Shown here: piece by piece, positions 27,095 through 36,557 of the stretch
How the letters are laid out: every line of letters starts with the position of its first letter
Position numbering within the stretch: position 1 is the first letter of the stretch
Source: Falsiroseomonas stagni DSM 19981
GTDB taxonomy: Bacteria; Pseudomonadota; Alphaproteobacteria; Acetobacterales; Acetobacteraceae
DNA length: 64,000 bases
NCBI RefSeq assembly: GCF_900114315.1
Contig: NZ_FOSQ01000002.1
Location: 620,001 to 684,000 of the forward strand
Direction of reading: 5' to 3'
Made by a program: the position numbers and the translations under genes
The notes under the pieces: model-generated
What the model was told of the DNA's origin: nothing
The model's database searches: none
The model's input: the letters and a program-made list of their open reading frames with translations, nothing else

Positions 27095-28138
27095 ATGTCC
27101 ACGCAACTCGCCGCCCGCCCTCCCCTGGCCGCCGCCCCCGGCCCGGCCCCCGCCCCGATCCGGCCCGCAGAGGCGCGCCCCGTCCTCTCGGTCGTGGTGC
27201 CCGCCTATAATGAGCAGGAGGTCCTGCCCAGCTTCCACGCCCGGCTCGCCCCGGTGATGGAGGCGATCGGCCTGCCCTGGGAGGTCGTCTATGTGAATGA
27301 CGGCAGCCGGGACCGCACGCTGACGATCATGGAGGGGCTGAAGGCCGCCGACCCCCGCGTCGCGCTGGTCAATCTCAGCCGCAATTTCGGCAAGGAGATC
27401 GCGCTGACCGCGGGGCTCGACCACGCCGCCGCGACGGACGCGGTCATCGTCATCGATGCCGATCTGCAGGACCCGCCGGAGGTGATCCCGGACCTCGTCG
27501 CCGCCTGGCGCCAGGGCTTCGACGTCGCCTATGCAAGGCGCCGGGCGCGGGAAGGCGAGACCTGGCTGAAGAAGGCGACGGCCAAGGCCTTCTACCGGGT
27601 GATGCAGAAGGTCGGTGGCAAGGTGGAGCTGCCCGCCGATACCGGCGATTTCCGCCTGATCAGCCGCCGCGCGCTGGATGCGCTGCTGTCGCTGCGGGAA
27701 CAGCACCGCTTCATGAAGGGCCTCTTCGCCTGGGTCGGCTTCCCCTCCACCCCCGTGCTGTATGACCGCGCGCCGCGCGCGGCGGGGGAGACGAAGTGGA
27801 ACTACTGGCGGCTCTGGAACCTGTCGCTGGAGGGTATCACCGCCTTCACCGTCGGGCCGCTGAAGGTCGCCACCTATCTCGGCCTGTTCACCGCCATCGT
27901 CGCGGGCATCTACGGCCTCCAGCTCATCATCCGCACCATCCTCTTCGGCAACCCGGTCGCGGGCTATCCCAGCCTGATGGCGGTGGTGCTGTTCCTGGGC
28001 GGCGTGCAGCTGATGACGCTCGGCATCATCGGGGAGTATCTCGGCCGCGTCTTCAATGAGACGAAGGGCCGCCCCCTCTACATCGTCGAACGCCACGCGC
28101 CGAGCGAATCACCGGATCAGCGACAGACGACGAGCTGA
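27095..28138 (+). CDS. GtrB-type family 2 glycosyltransferase (bactoprenol sugar transferase)
   Basis: 347 residues. An Ala/Pro-rich leader is followed by a GT-A domain (SVVVPAYNEQEV, then DADLQDPPE carrying the metal-binding Asp) and two C-terminal membrane helices (about 270-330) ending in GRVFNETKGRPLYIVE, the layout of GtrB/ArnC/DPM-like enzymes. These load glucose or another sugar onto undecaprenyl phosphate. ATG 27095 is preferred, but a GTG at 27089 lies closer to the GGAAGGA ribosome site. The 3' end overlaps the convergent DUF6311 gene by 22 nt, a pairing that suggests GT-C partner function. Confidence 0.9.
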   Translation: MSTQLAARPPLAAAPGPAPAPIRPAEARPVLSVVVPAYNEQEVLPSFHARLAPVMEAIGLPWEVVYVNDGSRDRTLTIMEGLKAADPRVALVNLSRNFGKEIALTAGLDHAAATDAVIVIDADLQDPPEVIPDLVAAWRQGFDVAYARRRAREGETWLKKATAKAFYRVMQKVGGKVELPADTGDFRLISRRALDALLSLREQHRFMKGLFAWVGFPSTPVLYDRAPRAAGETKWNYWRLWNLSLEGITAFTVGPLKVATYLGLFTAIVAGIYGLQLIIRTILFGNPVAGYPSLMAVVLFLGGVQLMTLGIIGEYLGRVFNETKGRPLYIVERHAPSESPDQRQTTS

Positions 28139-29772
28139 CCCACCGGCCCGCAGCGCAAAGCGCCATCGGGCACCAGGGGCAGCAGCGTGGGCAGCGCGGC
28201 GGGCAGGATCACCCGGACCTCGCCATCCGCCAGCGGCGCCGCGGCCAGGGCCCGGTCGCGGCAGGCAGGCGGCGTGCGCCAGCGCGCCACATACATGGTG
28301 CTGGCCGGCAGCGCCCGTTCCGACGCCAGGGCGAGCGTTTCCAGCAGCAGGCCGAAGGTCTCGCCCCCCGTCGCGTGATCGACGCAGGGCCAGGACGGCA
28401 GCAGTGTCAGCGACCGCGCATCGGCGAAGGCGTCCCGCAGGGCGGGGGCATCGATGTCCCAGGCCGGCCTGGCGCCCGCCCAGTCGGTGATCGCGCGGCG
28501 AAGCGGCGCCGCATCGGCCAGTTGCACCAGCCCCGCCACCAGGCACAGCACCGGCCCGGCACGCCCCGCCTTGGCCAGCAGCACCATGGCGCCAACCAGC
28601 AGCGCGTAGCCGACCGGCCAGAAGAAGCGGCCGGAGGCCCGGAACTGTTCCAGCGGTCCGGGCGCGGGGCCGAGGTCCAGCACGATCTCCGCCCCGAATC
28701 CGACGCGATGCGTCACCGCCAGCGCCGTCAGCCCGGCCATCACCACGGCAAGGCCGGCATGCTTGCGCAGCAGCTTCCAGGCCGCGCGCGGCGCGGCCAG
28801 AACGCCGAGGAGGAAGGCGCCGAGCAGCCCGAAGCCCAGCCAGTTGTAGCCCTCCCACCCCCCATGCCCCGTCGCGTCGAGCTGCGGGGACCAGGGCCAG
28901 CCGGACAGCCAGGACCCCGCCGGCCAGACCGGGGAGAGGAGGTTCATGGCGAACATGCCGTAGCCGCCATCCCCCTGCGCGCCGAGATAGCCGAACCCCG
29001 CCATCACGCCGACCACCGCCCCCAGCGCCACGCCCACGGCCAGGCCCGGGCCGATGAAGGCCTCCCCCCGCAGCAGCCGCGTCGCCGGAACCGCGCCCAG
29101 CAGCGCCAGCGTCATGGCGGCGAGGTAGGGGTGCACCAGCAGCGCCGCGACCTGCAACGCGCCGGCGCCGACCCAGCGCCCCACCGTCGGCCGCCTGACC
29201 AGCCGCAGGTAGAAGCCCAGGCCGAGCAGCAGAAGGAAATGCCCGCACAGCGCCGCATGGCCGAATCGCCCGATGAAGGCGGGCATGGACGCCGCCGCCA
29301 GCGCCACGCCGATGGGGGGCAGGATCCGCGTCTCCCCCGCGCCGCGCAGCGCCCAGACCGCCGCGACCGGCTGCGCCACCCAGGCCAGCCCGTAGAACAG
29401 GCCGACGCCGTGGAACCCCTCCGGCAGCCATCCGCGCAGCAGCTTCAGCGCCAGCGCCAGCAGCGGGATCGAATCGGCGAAGACGGTGTTGAGCCCACCT
29501 TCCTGCGTGTTCAGCGTCGCCACCGTCGTCGGCGGCCAGCGCCAGGCATCGGCGAGGAGGTAGCGCTGCGCCACCATGTGCTGCGCCGCATCCCCCGCCG
29601 GCCGCCAGGGCAGCCCCGCGGTGGGGAACAGGAAATCCAGCGGGAAGACGGTGAAGGCCAGGACGAGGCCGATGGCCAGCGCCGCGAGGTAGGCGGCGGC
29701 CGTTTCCGGGCCTTCGGCGGCAGGGGACGACTTCAGGGCGGCGATTCCTCGGGTGCGCGCCTCGGGGCGCAA
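28117..29772 (-). CDS. multi-pass membrane protein, DUF6311/GT-C-like
   Basis: About 551 residues with roughly ten or more hydrophobic helices and a soluble C-terminal region rich in aromatic and charged residues. An early periplasmic-loop stretch with GDAAQHMVAQRYLL resembles the DxD/DE loops of GT-C glycosyltransferases, and I recognise the protein as DUF6311-like. Such proteins often sit with GtrB genes and may transfer the lipid-linked sugar. Start is TTG 29772, the only initiator ahead of the first helix. Function is inferred from fold and context. Confidence 0.65.
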   Translation of the reverse strand: MRPEARTRGIAALKSSPAAEGPETAAAYLAALAIGLVLAFTVFPLDFLFPTAGLPWRPAGDAAQHMVAQRYLLADAWRWPPTTVATLNTQEGGLNTVFADSIPLLALALKLLRGWLPEGFHGVGLFYGLAWVAQPVAAVWALRGAGETRILPPIGVALAAASMPAFIGRFGHAALCGHFLLLLGLGFYLRLVRRPTVGRWVGAGALQVAALLVHPYLAAMTLALLGAVPATRLLRGEAFIGPGLAVGVALGAVVGVMAGFGYLGAQGDGGYGMFAMNLLSPVWPAGSWLSGWPWSPQLDATGHGGWEGYNWLGFGLLGAFLLGVLAAPRAAWKLLRKHAGLAVVMAGLTALAVTHRVGFGAEIVLDLGPAPGPLEQFRASGRFFWPVGYALLVGAMVLLAKAGRAGPVLCLVAGLVQLADAAPLRRAITDWAGARPAWDIDAPALRDAFADARSLTLLPSWPCVDHATGGETFGLLLETLALASERALPASTMYVARWRTPPACRDRALAAAPLADGEVRVILPAALPTLLPLVPDGALRCGPVGQLVVCR

Positions 29773-29808
29773 ACGCCAAGGCCCTTACGCTGCCAGCCCC
29801 GAACCTTG

Positions 29809-29991
29809 CTAGAGGAGGCTGGCGAGCCCGGCCCAGAACAGCGCGGAGGCCAGGACCGCAATCGCGATCCCCCGTGCCGGGGTGCCCTGTTCCGGCCTCG
29901 CCAGCGGGCGCCAGGGCTCGAAGCGAACAGGCCTCGGCGGGCTGGGTACCGGGCCTCTTCGGCCCTCCATCGTCTGCGGGTACTGGCTCAT
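29809..29991 (-). CDS. small single-pass membrane protein, hypothetical
   Basis: 60 residues: a Pro/Arg-rich cytoplasmic half, then one hydrophobic helix (GIAIAVLASALFWAGLASLL) at the C-terminus. It lies 36 nt upstream of the DUF6311-like gene on the same strand. No clear ribosome site precedes ATG 29991. It may be a small partner of that protein; the call rests on the well-formed helix and its placement. Confidence 0.45.
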   Translation of the reverse strand: MSQYPQTMEGRRGPVPSPPRPVRFEPWRPLARPEQGTPARGIAIAVLASALFWAGLASLL

Positions 29992-30272
29992 GGCGAAACT
30001 GTGGCACGGCCCGCCATGAAGTGCCCCCGAAAAGCGCGCGAGGAGCGAAATTTCAATGACTCCCCGCCAGATTGCCGCGCCGCCACAATCTCGCCCCAAC
30101 CGCGTCTCAAACCCGCCCGTCAGTAAGGCTAACCCTTACCGTCGAAGGAGCGGTCCTGACGATCGATCCGCCCGCCAATCGAGGCCCGATCGCCTCGCCC
30201 AGCGGCCGGAAAGGTCCCGGATCGGACCCACTCAACCCTGAAGCGGCCCCCCCGCCGCACCACGAGGACCTC
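29992..30272. promoter_or_regulatory. divergent control region of the polysaccharide locus, with a 17-bp inverted repeat
   Basis: This 281-bp gap separates the minus-strand small membrane protein from the plus-strand sugar transferase. It contains a perfect inverted repeat at 30123-30139 (GTAAGG, 5-nt spacer, CCTTAC) about 135 nt before the start of the transferase. This could be a protein-binding site or an early leader hairpin. No convincing coding frame or further motif was seen. Confidence 0.4.
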
Positions 30273-31022
30273 ATGCCTGGCCTGGAAGCCGTCCAGACGC
30301 TCACGCCCGAGCCCGAGACGAAGCGATCCGCGCTGTCGCACCCGATCTTCGCCCCCGGCATGCCCGGCCAGGCGCGGACGGAAGCCGACTCCGCTGCCCC
30401 GGCGGAGGTCCGCCGGCTGGTGGCGAAGCGGGCGCTCGATATCCTTGGCGCGGGTGCGCTGCTCCTCGTCACCCTGCCCGTCTTCCTCATCCTCGCCATC
30501 CTGGTGAAGATGGATGGCGGCAAGGTCTTCTACGCCCATGAACGCGTGGGCCGCGGCGGGCGCCTGTTCGGCTGCCTCAAGTTCCGCTCGATGGTCGCGG
30601 ATGCCGATCGCCGGCTGGCGGCGCTGGTGGAGCGCGACCCGATCGCCCGGGCGGAATGGGAATCGACCCGCAAGCTGAAGAACGACCCCCGCGTCACCTG
30701 GGTGGGCCGCTTCCTCCGCGCCTCCTCCCTGGATGAACTGCCGCAGATCATCAACGTGCTGCGCGGCGACATGAGCCTGGTCGGCCCCCGCCCCGTGCAG
30801 GCGGCGGAACTGGCGGCCTATTACGGCCAGGCCGCGCAGCACTACCTGGCGGTGCGCCCGGGCATCACCGGCCCCTGGCAGGTGAGCGGCCGCAGCGACA
30901 CCTCCTACGCCCAGCGCGTGGCGCTCGATGTCGCCTATGTGATGCACCCGTCGCTGATGAACGACATCCGCATCCTGCTGCGCACCCCGGCCGCCGTCCT
31001 CGCCCGCCGCGGCGCCTACTAG
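30273..31022 (+). CDS. ExoY/WcaJ-type polyprenyl-phosphate sugar-1-phosphate transferase
   Basis: 249 residues. A disordered leader of about 48 residues precedes one membrane helix (about 55-75) and the catalytic domain with YAHERVGRGG, KFRSM, SLDELPQ and GPRP motifs. The enzyme starts repeat-unit assembly by moving a sugar phosphate from a nucleotide sugar to undecaprenyl phosphate at the inner membrane. The short form without the four-helix N-terminal domain is the ExoY type. ATG 30273 follows a CGAGGA site. Confidence 0.92.
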   Translation: MPGLEAVQTLTPEPETKRSALSHPIFAPGMPGQARTEADSAAPAEVRRLVAKRALDILGAGALLLVTLPVFLILAILVKMDGGKVFYAHERVGRGGRLFGCLKFRSMVADADRRLAALVERDPIARAEWESTRKLKNDPRVTWVGRFLRASSLDELPQIINVLRGDMSLVGPRPVQAAELAAYYGQAAQHYLAVRPGITGPWQVSGRSDTSYAQRVALDVAYVMHPSLMNDIRILLRTPAAVLARRGAY

Positions 31023-31046
31023 CACTCCCCCCAGCAACCCGCATTC

Positions 31047-31075
31047 GGGCCCGCGGCACCAGCCGCGGGCCCTTT
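31047..31075 (+). terminator. candidate intrinsic terminator or attenuator
   Basis: A hairpin with ten-base-pair arms GGGCCCGCGG and CCGCGGGCCC and a 6-nt loop is followed by TTTC. It sits only 8 nt before the flippase ATG, so it may tune readthrough within the operon instead of ending it. Confidence 0.55.
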
Positions 31076-31082
31076 CATAGGG

Positions 31083-32648
31083 ATGGCGCACGCCATGGCC
31101 GAAACGGCCGAACAGCGCGCCTCCGGCGTAGCCGAACAGCGCGCCTCCGGCGGCCGGCTCCTCTCCGGCACGCTCTGGAACGCGGCGGGGCGGGGCCTGC
31201 CCCTGCTACTCGCCCTCGCCCTTACGCCCGTGCTGGTCCACCAGATGGGGCTGGATCGCTGGGGCCTCTTCACCCTCGCCCTCGCGCTCGTCGGCGTCTT
31301 CGGGGTCTTCGACCTCGGCGTCGGCGCGGCGCTGACCCGCGCTCTCTCCGCCCGCATCGGGGCCGGCGAGACCTCGGGCGCCGCCGAACTCGCGGGTGCC
31401 GCGATCAGCGCGCTGTTCCTGCTGAGTGCCATCGTCGCGGCGATCGCCTTCGCCTTCATCCCCTGGCTCGTCTCCGGCCTGCTGAACACGCCGCCCGCCT
31501 TGCAGGCGGAAGCGACCGCCGCCTTCCGCGTGCTCTGCGCCGCCGCGCCGCTGGTGGTGGTGAATGCCGCGCTCTGGGGGACGCTCGCGGCGCATCAGCG
31601 CTTCCGGGAAGCCAACCTCGTCACCATTCCCGTCGCCATCTTCTACTACCTCGGCCCGGTGCTGGTGCTGCTGGTGTGGCAGAGCCTGGTCGGCGTCATC
31701 CTGGCGCTGGTGCTGTGCCGGCTGGCGAACACGATCTGCTACACATGGCTGGCGCGGAAGGACCTGCCGGGCCTGGCTCCCGCCTGGCCGCGCTGGTCGC
31801 TGGTCGGCCCGCTGGTGCGGATGGGCGGCTGGATGAGTGCATCCGGCATCCTGACCCAGGCGCTGCTCTATGCCGATCGCTTCCTGGTGGGTGCGCTGCT
31901 GACGCTGACGGCGGTGGCCTTCTACGCCACGCCGCTCGACCTCGTCATGCGCATGTGGATCCTGCCGGTCGCGGTGGCGCAGGCGCTGCTGCCCGCCATG
32001 GCGAGTGCCTTCGCGACCCATGCGGAGGCCACCGCCGGCCTGCTGCGCCGCGGCGCGCTGATGGTGATGGCCATGGTCCTGCCCGCCTGCCTGGTCCTGG
32101 TGGCGGCCGGCCCGCAGGTGCTCCAGCTCTGGCTCGGCGCCGAATTCGCCGCCGGCGGCGGCCGCGTGCTGCAGATCCTGTCCGTCGGCATCTTCTTCTC
32201 CTGCGCCGCCTTCGCCCCGGGCGCGCTGCTGGACGCGATCGGCCGGCCGGACCTGAATGCCAAGTGGCAACTCGGCCAGGCGCTGGTCTTCCTGCCGCTG
32301 TCCGCCGCGCTGCTGGTGTGGTGGGGGATCGAGGGTGCGGCCTGCGCCTGGGTGCTGCGCTGCGCCACCGATTGCCTCGGCCGCCTCGCCCTCGTCGCCC
32401 GCTTCTACCCCGCCGCCGCCGATGCCGCCCGGCGCCTCGCCTGGCCGCTGATCGCCGGCGGCGCGGGCCTCGCCCTGCTGCTGCTGCCCGTCGGGCCCTG
32501 GCCGCTGGCGTTGCTCGGCCTGCTCGCGCTGGCCGCCTTCACCGCCGCCGGCCTGCCCGCCCTCACCCCTGCCGAGCGCCGTGACGCGCGCGGCCTCATC
32601 CGCCGCCCCTGGCGCATCCGCGCCGTGCTGCGCGGGGAACCCGCATGA
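31083..32648 (+). CDS. polysaccharide flippase (Wzx/MATE-like)
   Basis: 521 residues with 12-14 predicted membrane helices, of the oligosaccharide flippase (MOP) superfamily that moves lipid-linked repeat units across the inner membrane. The N-terminus contains a short duplicated peptide EQRASG, encoded by a 24-bp tandem repeat (31107-31152). ATG 31083 or 31095 could be the true start. It overlaps the next glycosyltransferase gene by 4 nt. Confidence 0.9.
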   Translation: MAHAMAETAEQRASGVAEQRASGGRLLSGTLWNAAGRGLPLLLALALTPVLVHQMGLDRWGLFTLALALVGVFGVFDLGVGAALTRALSARIGAGETSGAAELAGAAISALFLLSAIVAAIAFAFIPWLVSGLLNTPPALQAEATAAFRVLCAAAPLVVVNAALWGTLAAHQRFREANLVTIPVAIFYYLGPVLVLLVWQSLVGVILALVLCRLANTICYTWLARKDLPGLAPAWPRWSLVGPLVRMGGWMSASGILTQALLYADRFLVGALLTLTAVAFYATPLDLVMRMWILPVAVAQALLPAMASAFATHAEATAGLLRRGALMVMAMVLPACLVLVAAGPQVLQLWLGAEFAAGGGRVLQILSVGIFFSCAAFAPGALLDAIGRPDLNAKWQLGQALVFLPLSAALLVWWGIEGAACAWVLRCATDCLGRLALVARFYPAAADAARRLAWPLIAGGAGLALLLLPVGPWPLALLGLLALAAFTAAGLPALTPAERRDARGLIRRPWRIRAVLRGEPA

Positions 32649-33703
32649 CCATCGCCATCAATGCCCGCTTCCTGACGCAGAACATGTCCGGCGTGCAGCG
32701 CTTCGCGCGGGAGGTCACGACCGCCATGGCCGCGCTGTCGGAAGCCGGGCAGGCCCCGCGGCTGCGCCTGCTGGCGCCCCGGGGCGCGCCGCAGACCTTC
32801 GCCGGCCTGCCGGTGGAGATCATGGGCCGCCTGTCCGGCCAGGCCTGGGAACAGCTGGAACTGCCCCGCGCCGCCGGGCGGGACCTGCTGCTCAACCTCG
32901 GCAACACCGCCCCCCTGCTGCGCGCCTCCCGCCAGGCCGTGGTCATCCATGATGCCGGCGCCTTCGACACGCCCGACTCCTATTCCCTCGCCTTCCGCAG
33001 CTGGTACCGCGCCCTGCACCTGGCGCTGCCGCGCCTCGGCGCGCAGCTCATCACCGTCTCCGACTTCTCCCGCACCCGCCTCTCCCGCCGCCTCGGCGTC
33101 GATGCCGCGACGATCGGCGTGGTGGCGGAAGGGGGCGAACATGCGCTGCGCGACCCCGCGGATGAAACGGTGCTGGCGAAGCATGGCCTCGCCCCCCGCT
33201 CCTACGCGCTCGCGGTCGGCACCCGCGCGGGGCACAAGAACCTCGGCGCGCTGCGGGATGCCGTGTCGCTGCTCGCCCAACGCGGCCTGGTGCTGGCCGT
33301 GGCCGGCGCCGCCGATGCCAGCGTCTTCCGCAACGCCTCCGATGTGGACGCCGCCAGGGCGCTCGGCCGCGTCAGCGATGCGGAACTGCGCGCGCTCTAC
33401 GAGAACGCGCTCTGCCTCATCTTTCCCTCCCGCTACGAAGGCTTCGGCCTGCCGCCGCTGGAGGCGATGTGGTGCCACTGCCCCGTCCTCGCCGCCTCCG
33501 CCGGCGCGGTGCCGGAGGTCTGCGGCGATGCCGCCCTCTGGTTCGACGCCGAAGGCCCGCGCACCCCGGCCGCCGCCCTCGCGCGCCTGCTGGACGAGCC
33601 GGGCCTCGCGGACCATCTCCGCGCCACCGGCCGCGCCCGCGCCGAGACCTTTTCCTGGCCCGCCGCCGCGCGGCGCCTGCTTGACCTGGTGGAGCCCCGA
33701 TGA
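32645..33703 (+). CDS. family 4 glycosyltransferase
   Basis: 352 residues with two Rossmann-like halves (GT-B). The donor-site motif EGFGLPPLE (Ex7E type) lies near residue 265, preceded by LGRVSDAELRALY. It probably adds one sugar to the lipid-linked repeat unit on the cytoplasmic side. The start overlaps the flippase stop, and its own stop overlaps the next glycosyltransferase. Confidence 0.92.
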   Translation: MTIAINARFLTQNMSGVQRFAREVTTAMAALSEAGQAPRLRLLAPRGAPQTFAGLPVEIMGRLSGQAWEQLELPRAAGRDLLLNLGNTAPLLRASRQAVVIHDAGAFDTPDSYSLAFRSWYRALHLALPRLGAQLITVSDFSRTRLSRRLGVDAATIGVVAEGGEHALRDPADETVLAKHGLAPRSYALAVGTRAGHKNLGALRDAVSLLAQRGLVLAVAGAADASVFRNASDVDAARALGRVSDAELRALYENALCLIFPSRYEGFGLPPLEAMWCHCPVLAASAGAVPEVCGDAALWFDAEGPRTPAAALARLLDEPGLADHLRATGRARAETFSWPAAARRLLDLVEPR

Positions 33704-34806
33704 GGGTCGCGATCGTCCATGAATGGCTCGAGACCTATGCCGGGTCCGAGCGCGTGCTGGAACAACTGCTGGACATCTGGCCGGAGGCCGACCTCTTCGT
33801 CGTCTGCGACTTCCTGGCCGACAAGGACCGCCACTTCCTCCGCGGCAAGGTCCCCACCACCAGCTTCATCCAGCGCCTGCCGCGCGCGCGCCAGTGGTTC
33901 CGCTACTATCTCGGCCTGATGCCCATCGCGGTGGAGCAGTTCGACCTCTCGGCCTATGACCTCGTCCTCTCCTCCTCCCACGCGGTCGCGAAGGGCGTGC
34001 TGACGGGGCCGGCGACCTTGCACGTCTCCTACGTCCACAGCCCGATGCGCTACGCCTGGGACCTCCAGCACCAGTATCTGCGCCAGGCGCGGATGGAGAC
34101 GGGCCTCAAGGGCCTGCTGACGCGCCGGCTGCTGCATGGGATGCGCGCCTGGGACCATGCCTCCGCCGCGCGGCCGGATCTGATCGCCGCCAACAGCGCC
34201 TGGATCGCGGAGCGCATCCGCAAGACCTGGCGGCGGGAGAGCACGGTCATCCACCCGCCAGTGGATATCGAGGGCTTCCCCTTCGTCGCCACCAAGGACG
34301 ACTACTATTTCGTCGCCTCCCGCATGGTGCCCTACAAGCGCATCGACCTCGTCGCCGAGGCTTTTCGGCAGATGCCCGACAAGCGCCTGGTCATCGCCGG
34401 TGACGGCCCGGAGATGCCGCGCGTCCGCGAAGCCGCGGGCGACGCAAAGAACATCGAGATCCTGGGCCGCGTCCCGCAACCCGACCTCGTCCGCCTGCTG
34501 CAATCCGCCCGCGCCTTCGTCTTCGCGGCGGAGGAGGATTTCGGCATCGCGATGGTGGAGGCGCAGGCCTGCGGCACGCCGCTGATCGTCTATGGCCGCG
34601 GCGGCGCCAGCGACATCGTCGTGCCGGACAGTACGGGCGTGCTCTTCCCCGAGCAGAGCGCGGCCGGCATCCGCGATGCCGTCGCGCGCTTCGAAAGCCT
34701 GTCCATCGCCCCGGAAGCCTGCCGCGCCAATGCGGAACGCTTCAGCCACGCCGTCTTCCGCGACCGGCTCACGGCGCTGGTGCACCAGGGGCTCGCCGCC
34801 CGATGA
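33700..34806 (+). CDS. family 4 glycosyltransferase (WbaZ/mannosyltransferase-like)
   Basis: 368 residues. The N-terminus MRVAIVHEWL with TYAGSERVLE is typical of the mannosyltransferase-like GT4 group. The C-terminal half has SRMVPYKRIDL and AAEEDFGIAMVEAQACG, the Ex7E donor site. Sugar specificity cannot be assigned. It is embedded in a chain of overlapping genes. Confidence 0.92.
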   Translation: MRVAIVHEWLETYAGSERVLEQLLDIWPEADLFVVCDFLADKDRHFLRGKVPTTSFIQRLPRARQWFRYYLGLMPIAVEQFDLSAYDLVLSSSHAVAKGVLTGPATLHVSYVHSPMRYAWDLQHQYLRQARMETGLKGLLTRRLLHGMRAWDHASAARPDLIAANSAWIAERIRKTWRRESTVIHPPVDIEGFPFVATKDDYYFVASRMVPYKRIDLVAEAFRQMPDKRLVIAGDGPEMPRVREAAGDAKNIEILGRVPQPDLVRLLQSARAFVFAAEEDFGIAMVEAQACGTPLIVYGRGGASDIVVPDSTGVLFPEQSAAGIRDAVARFESLSIAPEACRANAERFSHAVFRDRLTALVHQGLAAR

Positions 34807-35681
34807 TCCGCTTCAGCCTGGTCATGGCAACGCGCGGCCGCACGACGGAGATCGCGGAATTCCTCGACAGCCTGATCGCGCAGGGCCGCGAGGATGCCGA
34901 ATGCATCATCGTCGACCAGAACGACGATGACCGCCTGGCGGCGCTGCTGGCCCCCTATGCCGGGCGGCTCCGCCTGGCGCATCGCCGCTCCGCCATCGCC
35001 AATGCCAACCACGCCCGCAACCTCGGCCTGCGCGATGCGGTCGGCGAGATCGTCGCCTTCCCCGACGATGACTGCCTCTTCCCCCCCGGCACGCTGGCGA
35101 TGGTGGACCAGGCCTTCGCGGCGGACCCCGCGCTGATGGTCCTGACCGGCCCCGCCGCCAGCCCGGAAGGCGGCCTCGGCAGCGGCCGCTGGCGCGCCGA
35201 AGGGGGCGCCATCACGGCGGAAAACGTCTGGACGAGCGTGATCGAGTTCAACCTCTGGCTCCGCCGCCCCGTGGCGCTGGCCATGGGTGGCTTCGATGAG
35301 GGGATGGGCCCCGGCACGCCCATCGGATCGGCGGAGGGCAATGATTTGGTGCTGCGCGCCATCCATGCCGGCCACGCCGCGCGCTACGAACCGGCGCTGC
35401 GCGTGATCCATCCCGACAAGCGCCTGTCCGATGTCGCGACGGCGCGCGCGCGCCTCTATGGCAGAGGCCTCGGCTTCGCGCTCCGCCGCCACGGCGTGGC
35501 GCCCGGCGTGTGGCTGCCCTTCGCCATCCGCCCGCTCGGCGGCGTCGTCGTCTCCCTCCTCAAGGGCCGCCCGCGGGATGCCGCCTACTACGCCATGACC
35601 TTCGCCGGCCGCGCCGCGGGTTTTCTCCGCGGCGATGCGCGGGATGGCCTGGTGCGCACCCCCATCGAGGGCCAGCCCTGA
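34803..35681 (+). CDS. family 2 glycosyltransferase
   Basis: 292 residues, GT-A fold. SLVMATRGR at the N-terminus and the FPDDDCLFP metal-binding DDD motif near residue 90 are clear. A GSAEGNDLVLRA segment is the usual ED-type acceptor motif. The start and stop overlap neighbouring genes by 4 and 1 nt. Confidence 0.9.
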   Translation: MIRFSLVMATRGRTTEIAEFLDSLIAQGREDAECIIVDQNDDDRLAALLAPYAGRLRLAHRRSAIANANHARNLGLRDAVGEIVAFPDDDCLFPPGTLAMVDQAFAADPALMVLTGPAASPEGGLGSGRWRAEGGAITAENVWTSVIEFNLWLRRPVALAMGGFDEGMGPGTPIGSAEGNDLVLRAIHAGHAARYEPALRVIHPDKRLSDVATARARLYGRGLGFALRRHGVAPGVWLPFAIRPLGGVVVSLLKGRPRDAAYYAMTFAGRAAGFLRGDARDGLVRTPIEGQP

Positions 35682-36553
35682 TGCGCATCGCGATCGGCAT
35701 CGCCACCCGCGGCCGCGCCGCCATCCTCGGCGAGGTCCTGGCCGAGCTTCGCCGCCAGACCCGCGCGCCCGACCGCGTCATCATCTGCCACGTCACCCCC
35801 GATGACGTGACGGGCCTGGCGGAACGATTCCCCGTGGTGGAATTCATCCCCTCCCCCGCCGGGCTGCCGCGGCAGCGCAACGCCATCCTCGATGCCGCGA
35901 CGGATTGCGACGCGGTGCTGTTCCTCGATGACGACTTCCTGCCCGCGCCCGACTACCTCGCGGTGACGGAGCGCGTGCTGGATTTGCATCCGGATTGTGT
36001 CGTCACCACCGGCACCGTCATCGCCGACGGCGCCAAGGGACCGGGGATCGAGGTGCCGGAAGGCCGCGCCATCCTGGCCGATGACCGCTACGACGGCGAT
36101 GCGCTGGCGGTCCAGGCGCATTTCAACGGCTATGGCTGCAACATGGCCTTTCGCCTGGCGCCGCTGCGCGAACACGGCATCCGGGTGGATGAGCAACTGC
36201 CCCTCTATGCCTGGTATGAGGATATCGACGTGACGCGCGCGCTGGGCCGGCACGGCTCCATCCTGCGCCTGGCCGGCGCGCGGGGCGTCCACCTCGGCAG
36301 CAAGTCGGGCCGCGTGGCCGGCAATCGCCTCGGCTACAGCCAGGTGGCGAACCCCATCTACCTCGCCCGCAAGGGGACCTTCCCCTGGAGCCATGCCATC
36401 CCCTCCGCCGCGCGTCACATCGCCATGAACGCGCTGCGATCCTTCGCGCCGGAGCCGCATGTGGACCGCTTCGGCCGCCTCAAGGGCAACCTCGTCGCGC
36501 TGTGGGACCTGCTGCGCGGCCGGGCGCATCCCATGCGGATCATGGAGTTGTAG
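35681..36553 (+). CDS. family 2 glycosyltransferase
   Basis: 290 residues with AIGIATRGRA at the start, a LFLDDDFLP motif near residue 88 and a WYEDIDV acceptor-side motif. It is related to but clearly distinct from the preceding GT2. ATG 35681 overlaps the previous TGA; the YdcF-like gene follows 4 nt after its stop. Confidence 0.9.
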   Translation: MRIAIGIATRGRAAILGEVLAELRRQTRAPDRVIICHVTPDDVTGLAERFPVVEFIPSPAGLPRQRNAILDAATDCDAVLFLDDDFLPAPDYLAVTERVLDLHPDCVVTTGTVIADGAKGPGIEVPEGRAILADDRYDGDALAVQAHFNGYGCNMAFRLAPLREHGIRVDEQLPLYAWYEDIDVTRALGRHGSILRLAGARGVHLGSKSGRVAGNRLGYSQVANPIYLARKGTFPWSHAIPSAARHIAMNALRSFAPEPHVDRFGRLKGNLVALWDLLRGRAHPMRIMEL

Positions 36554-36557
36554 CGAC

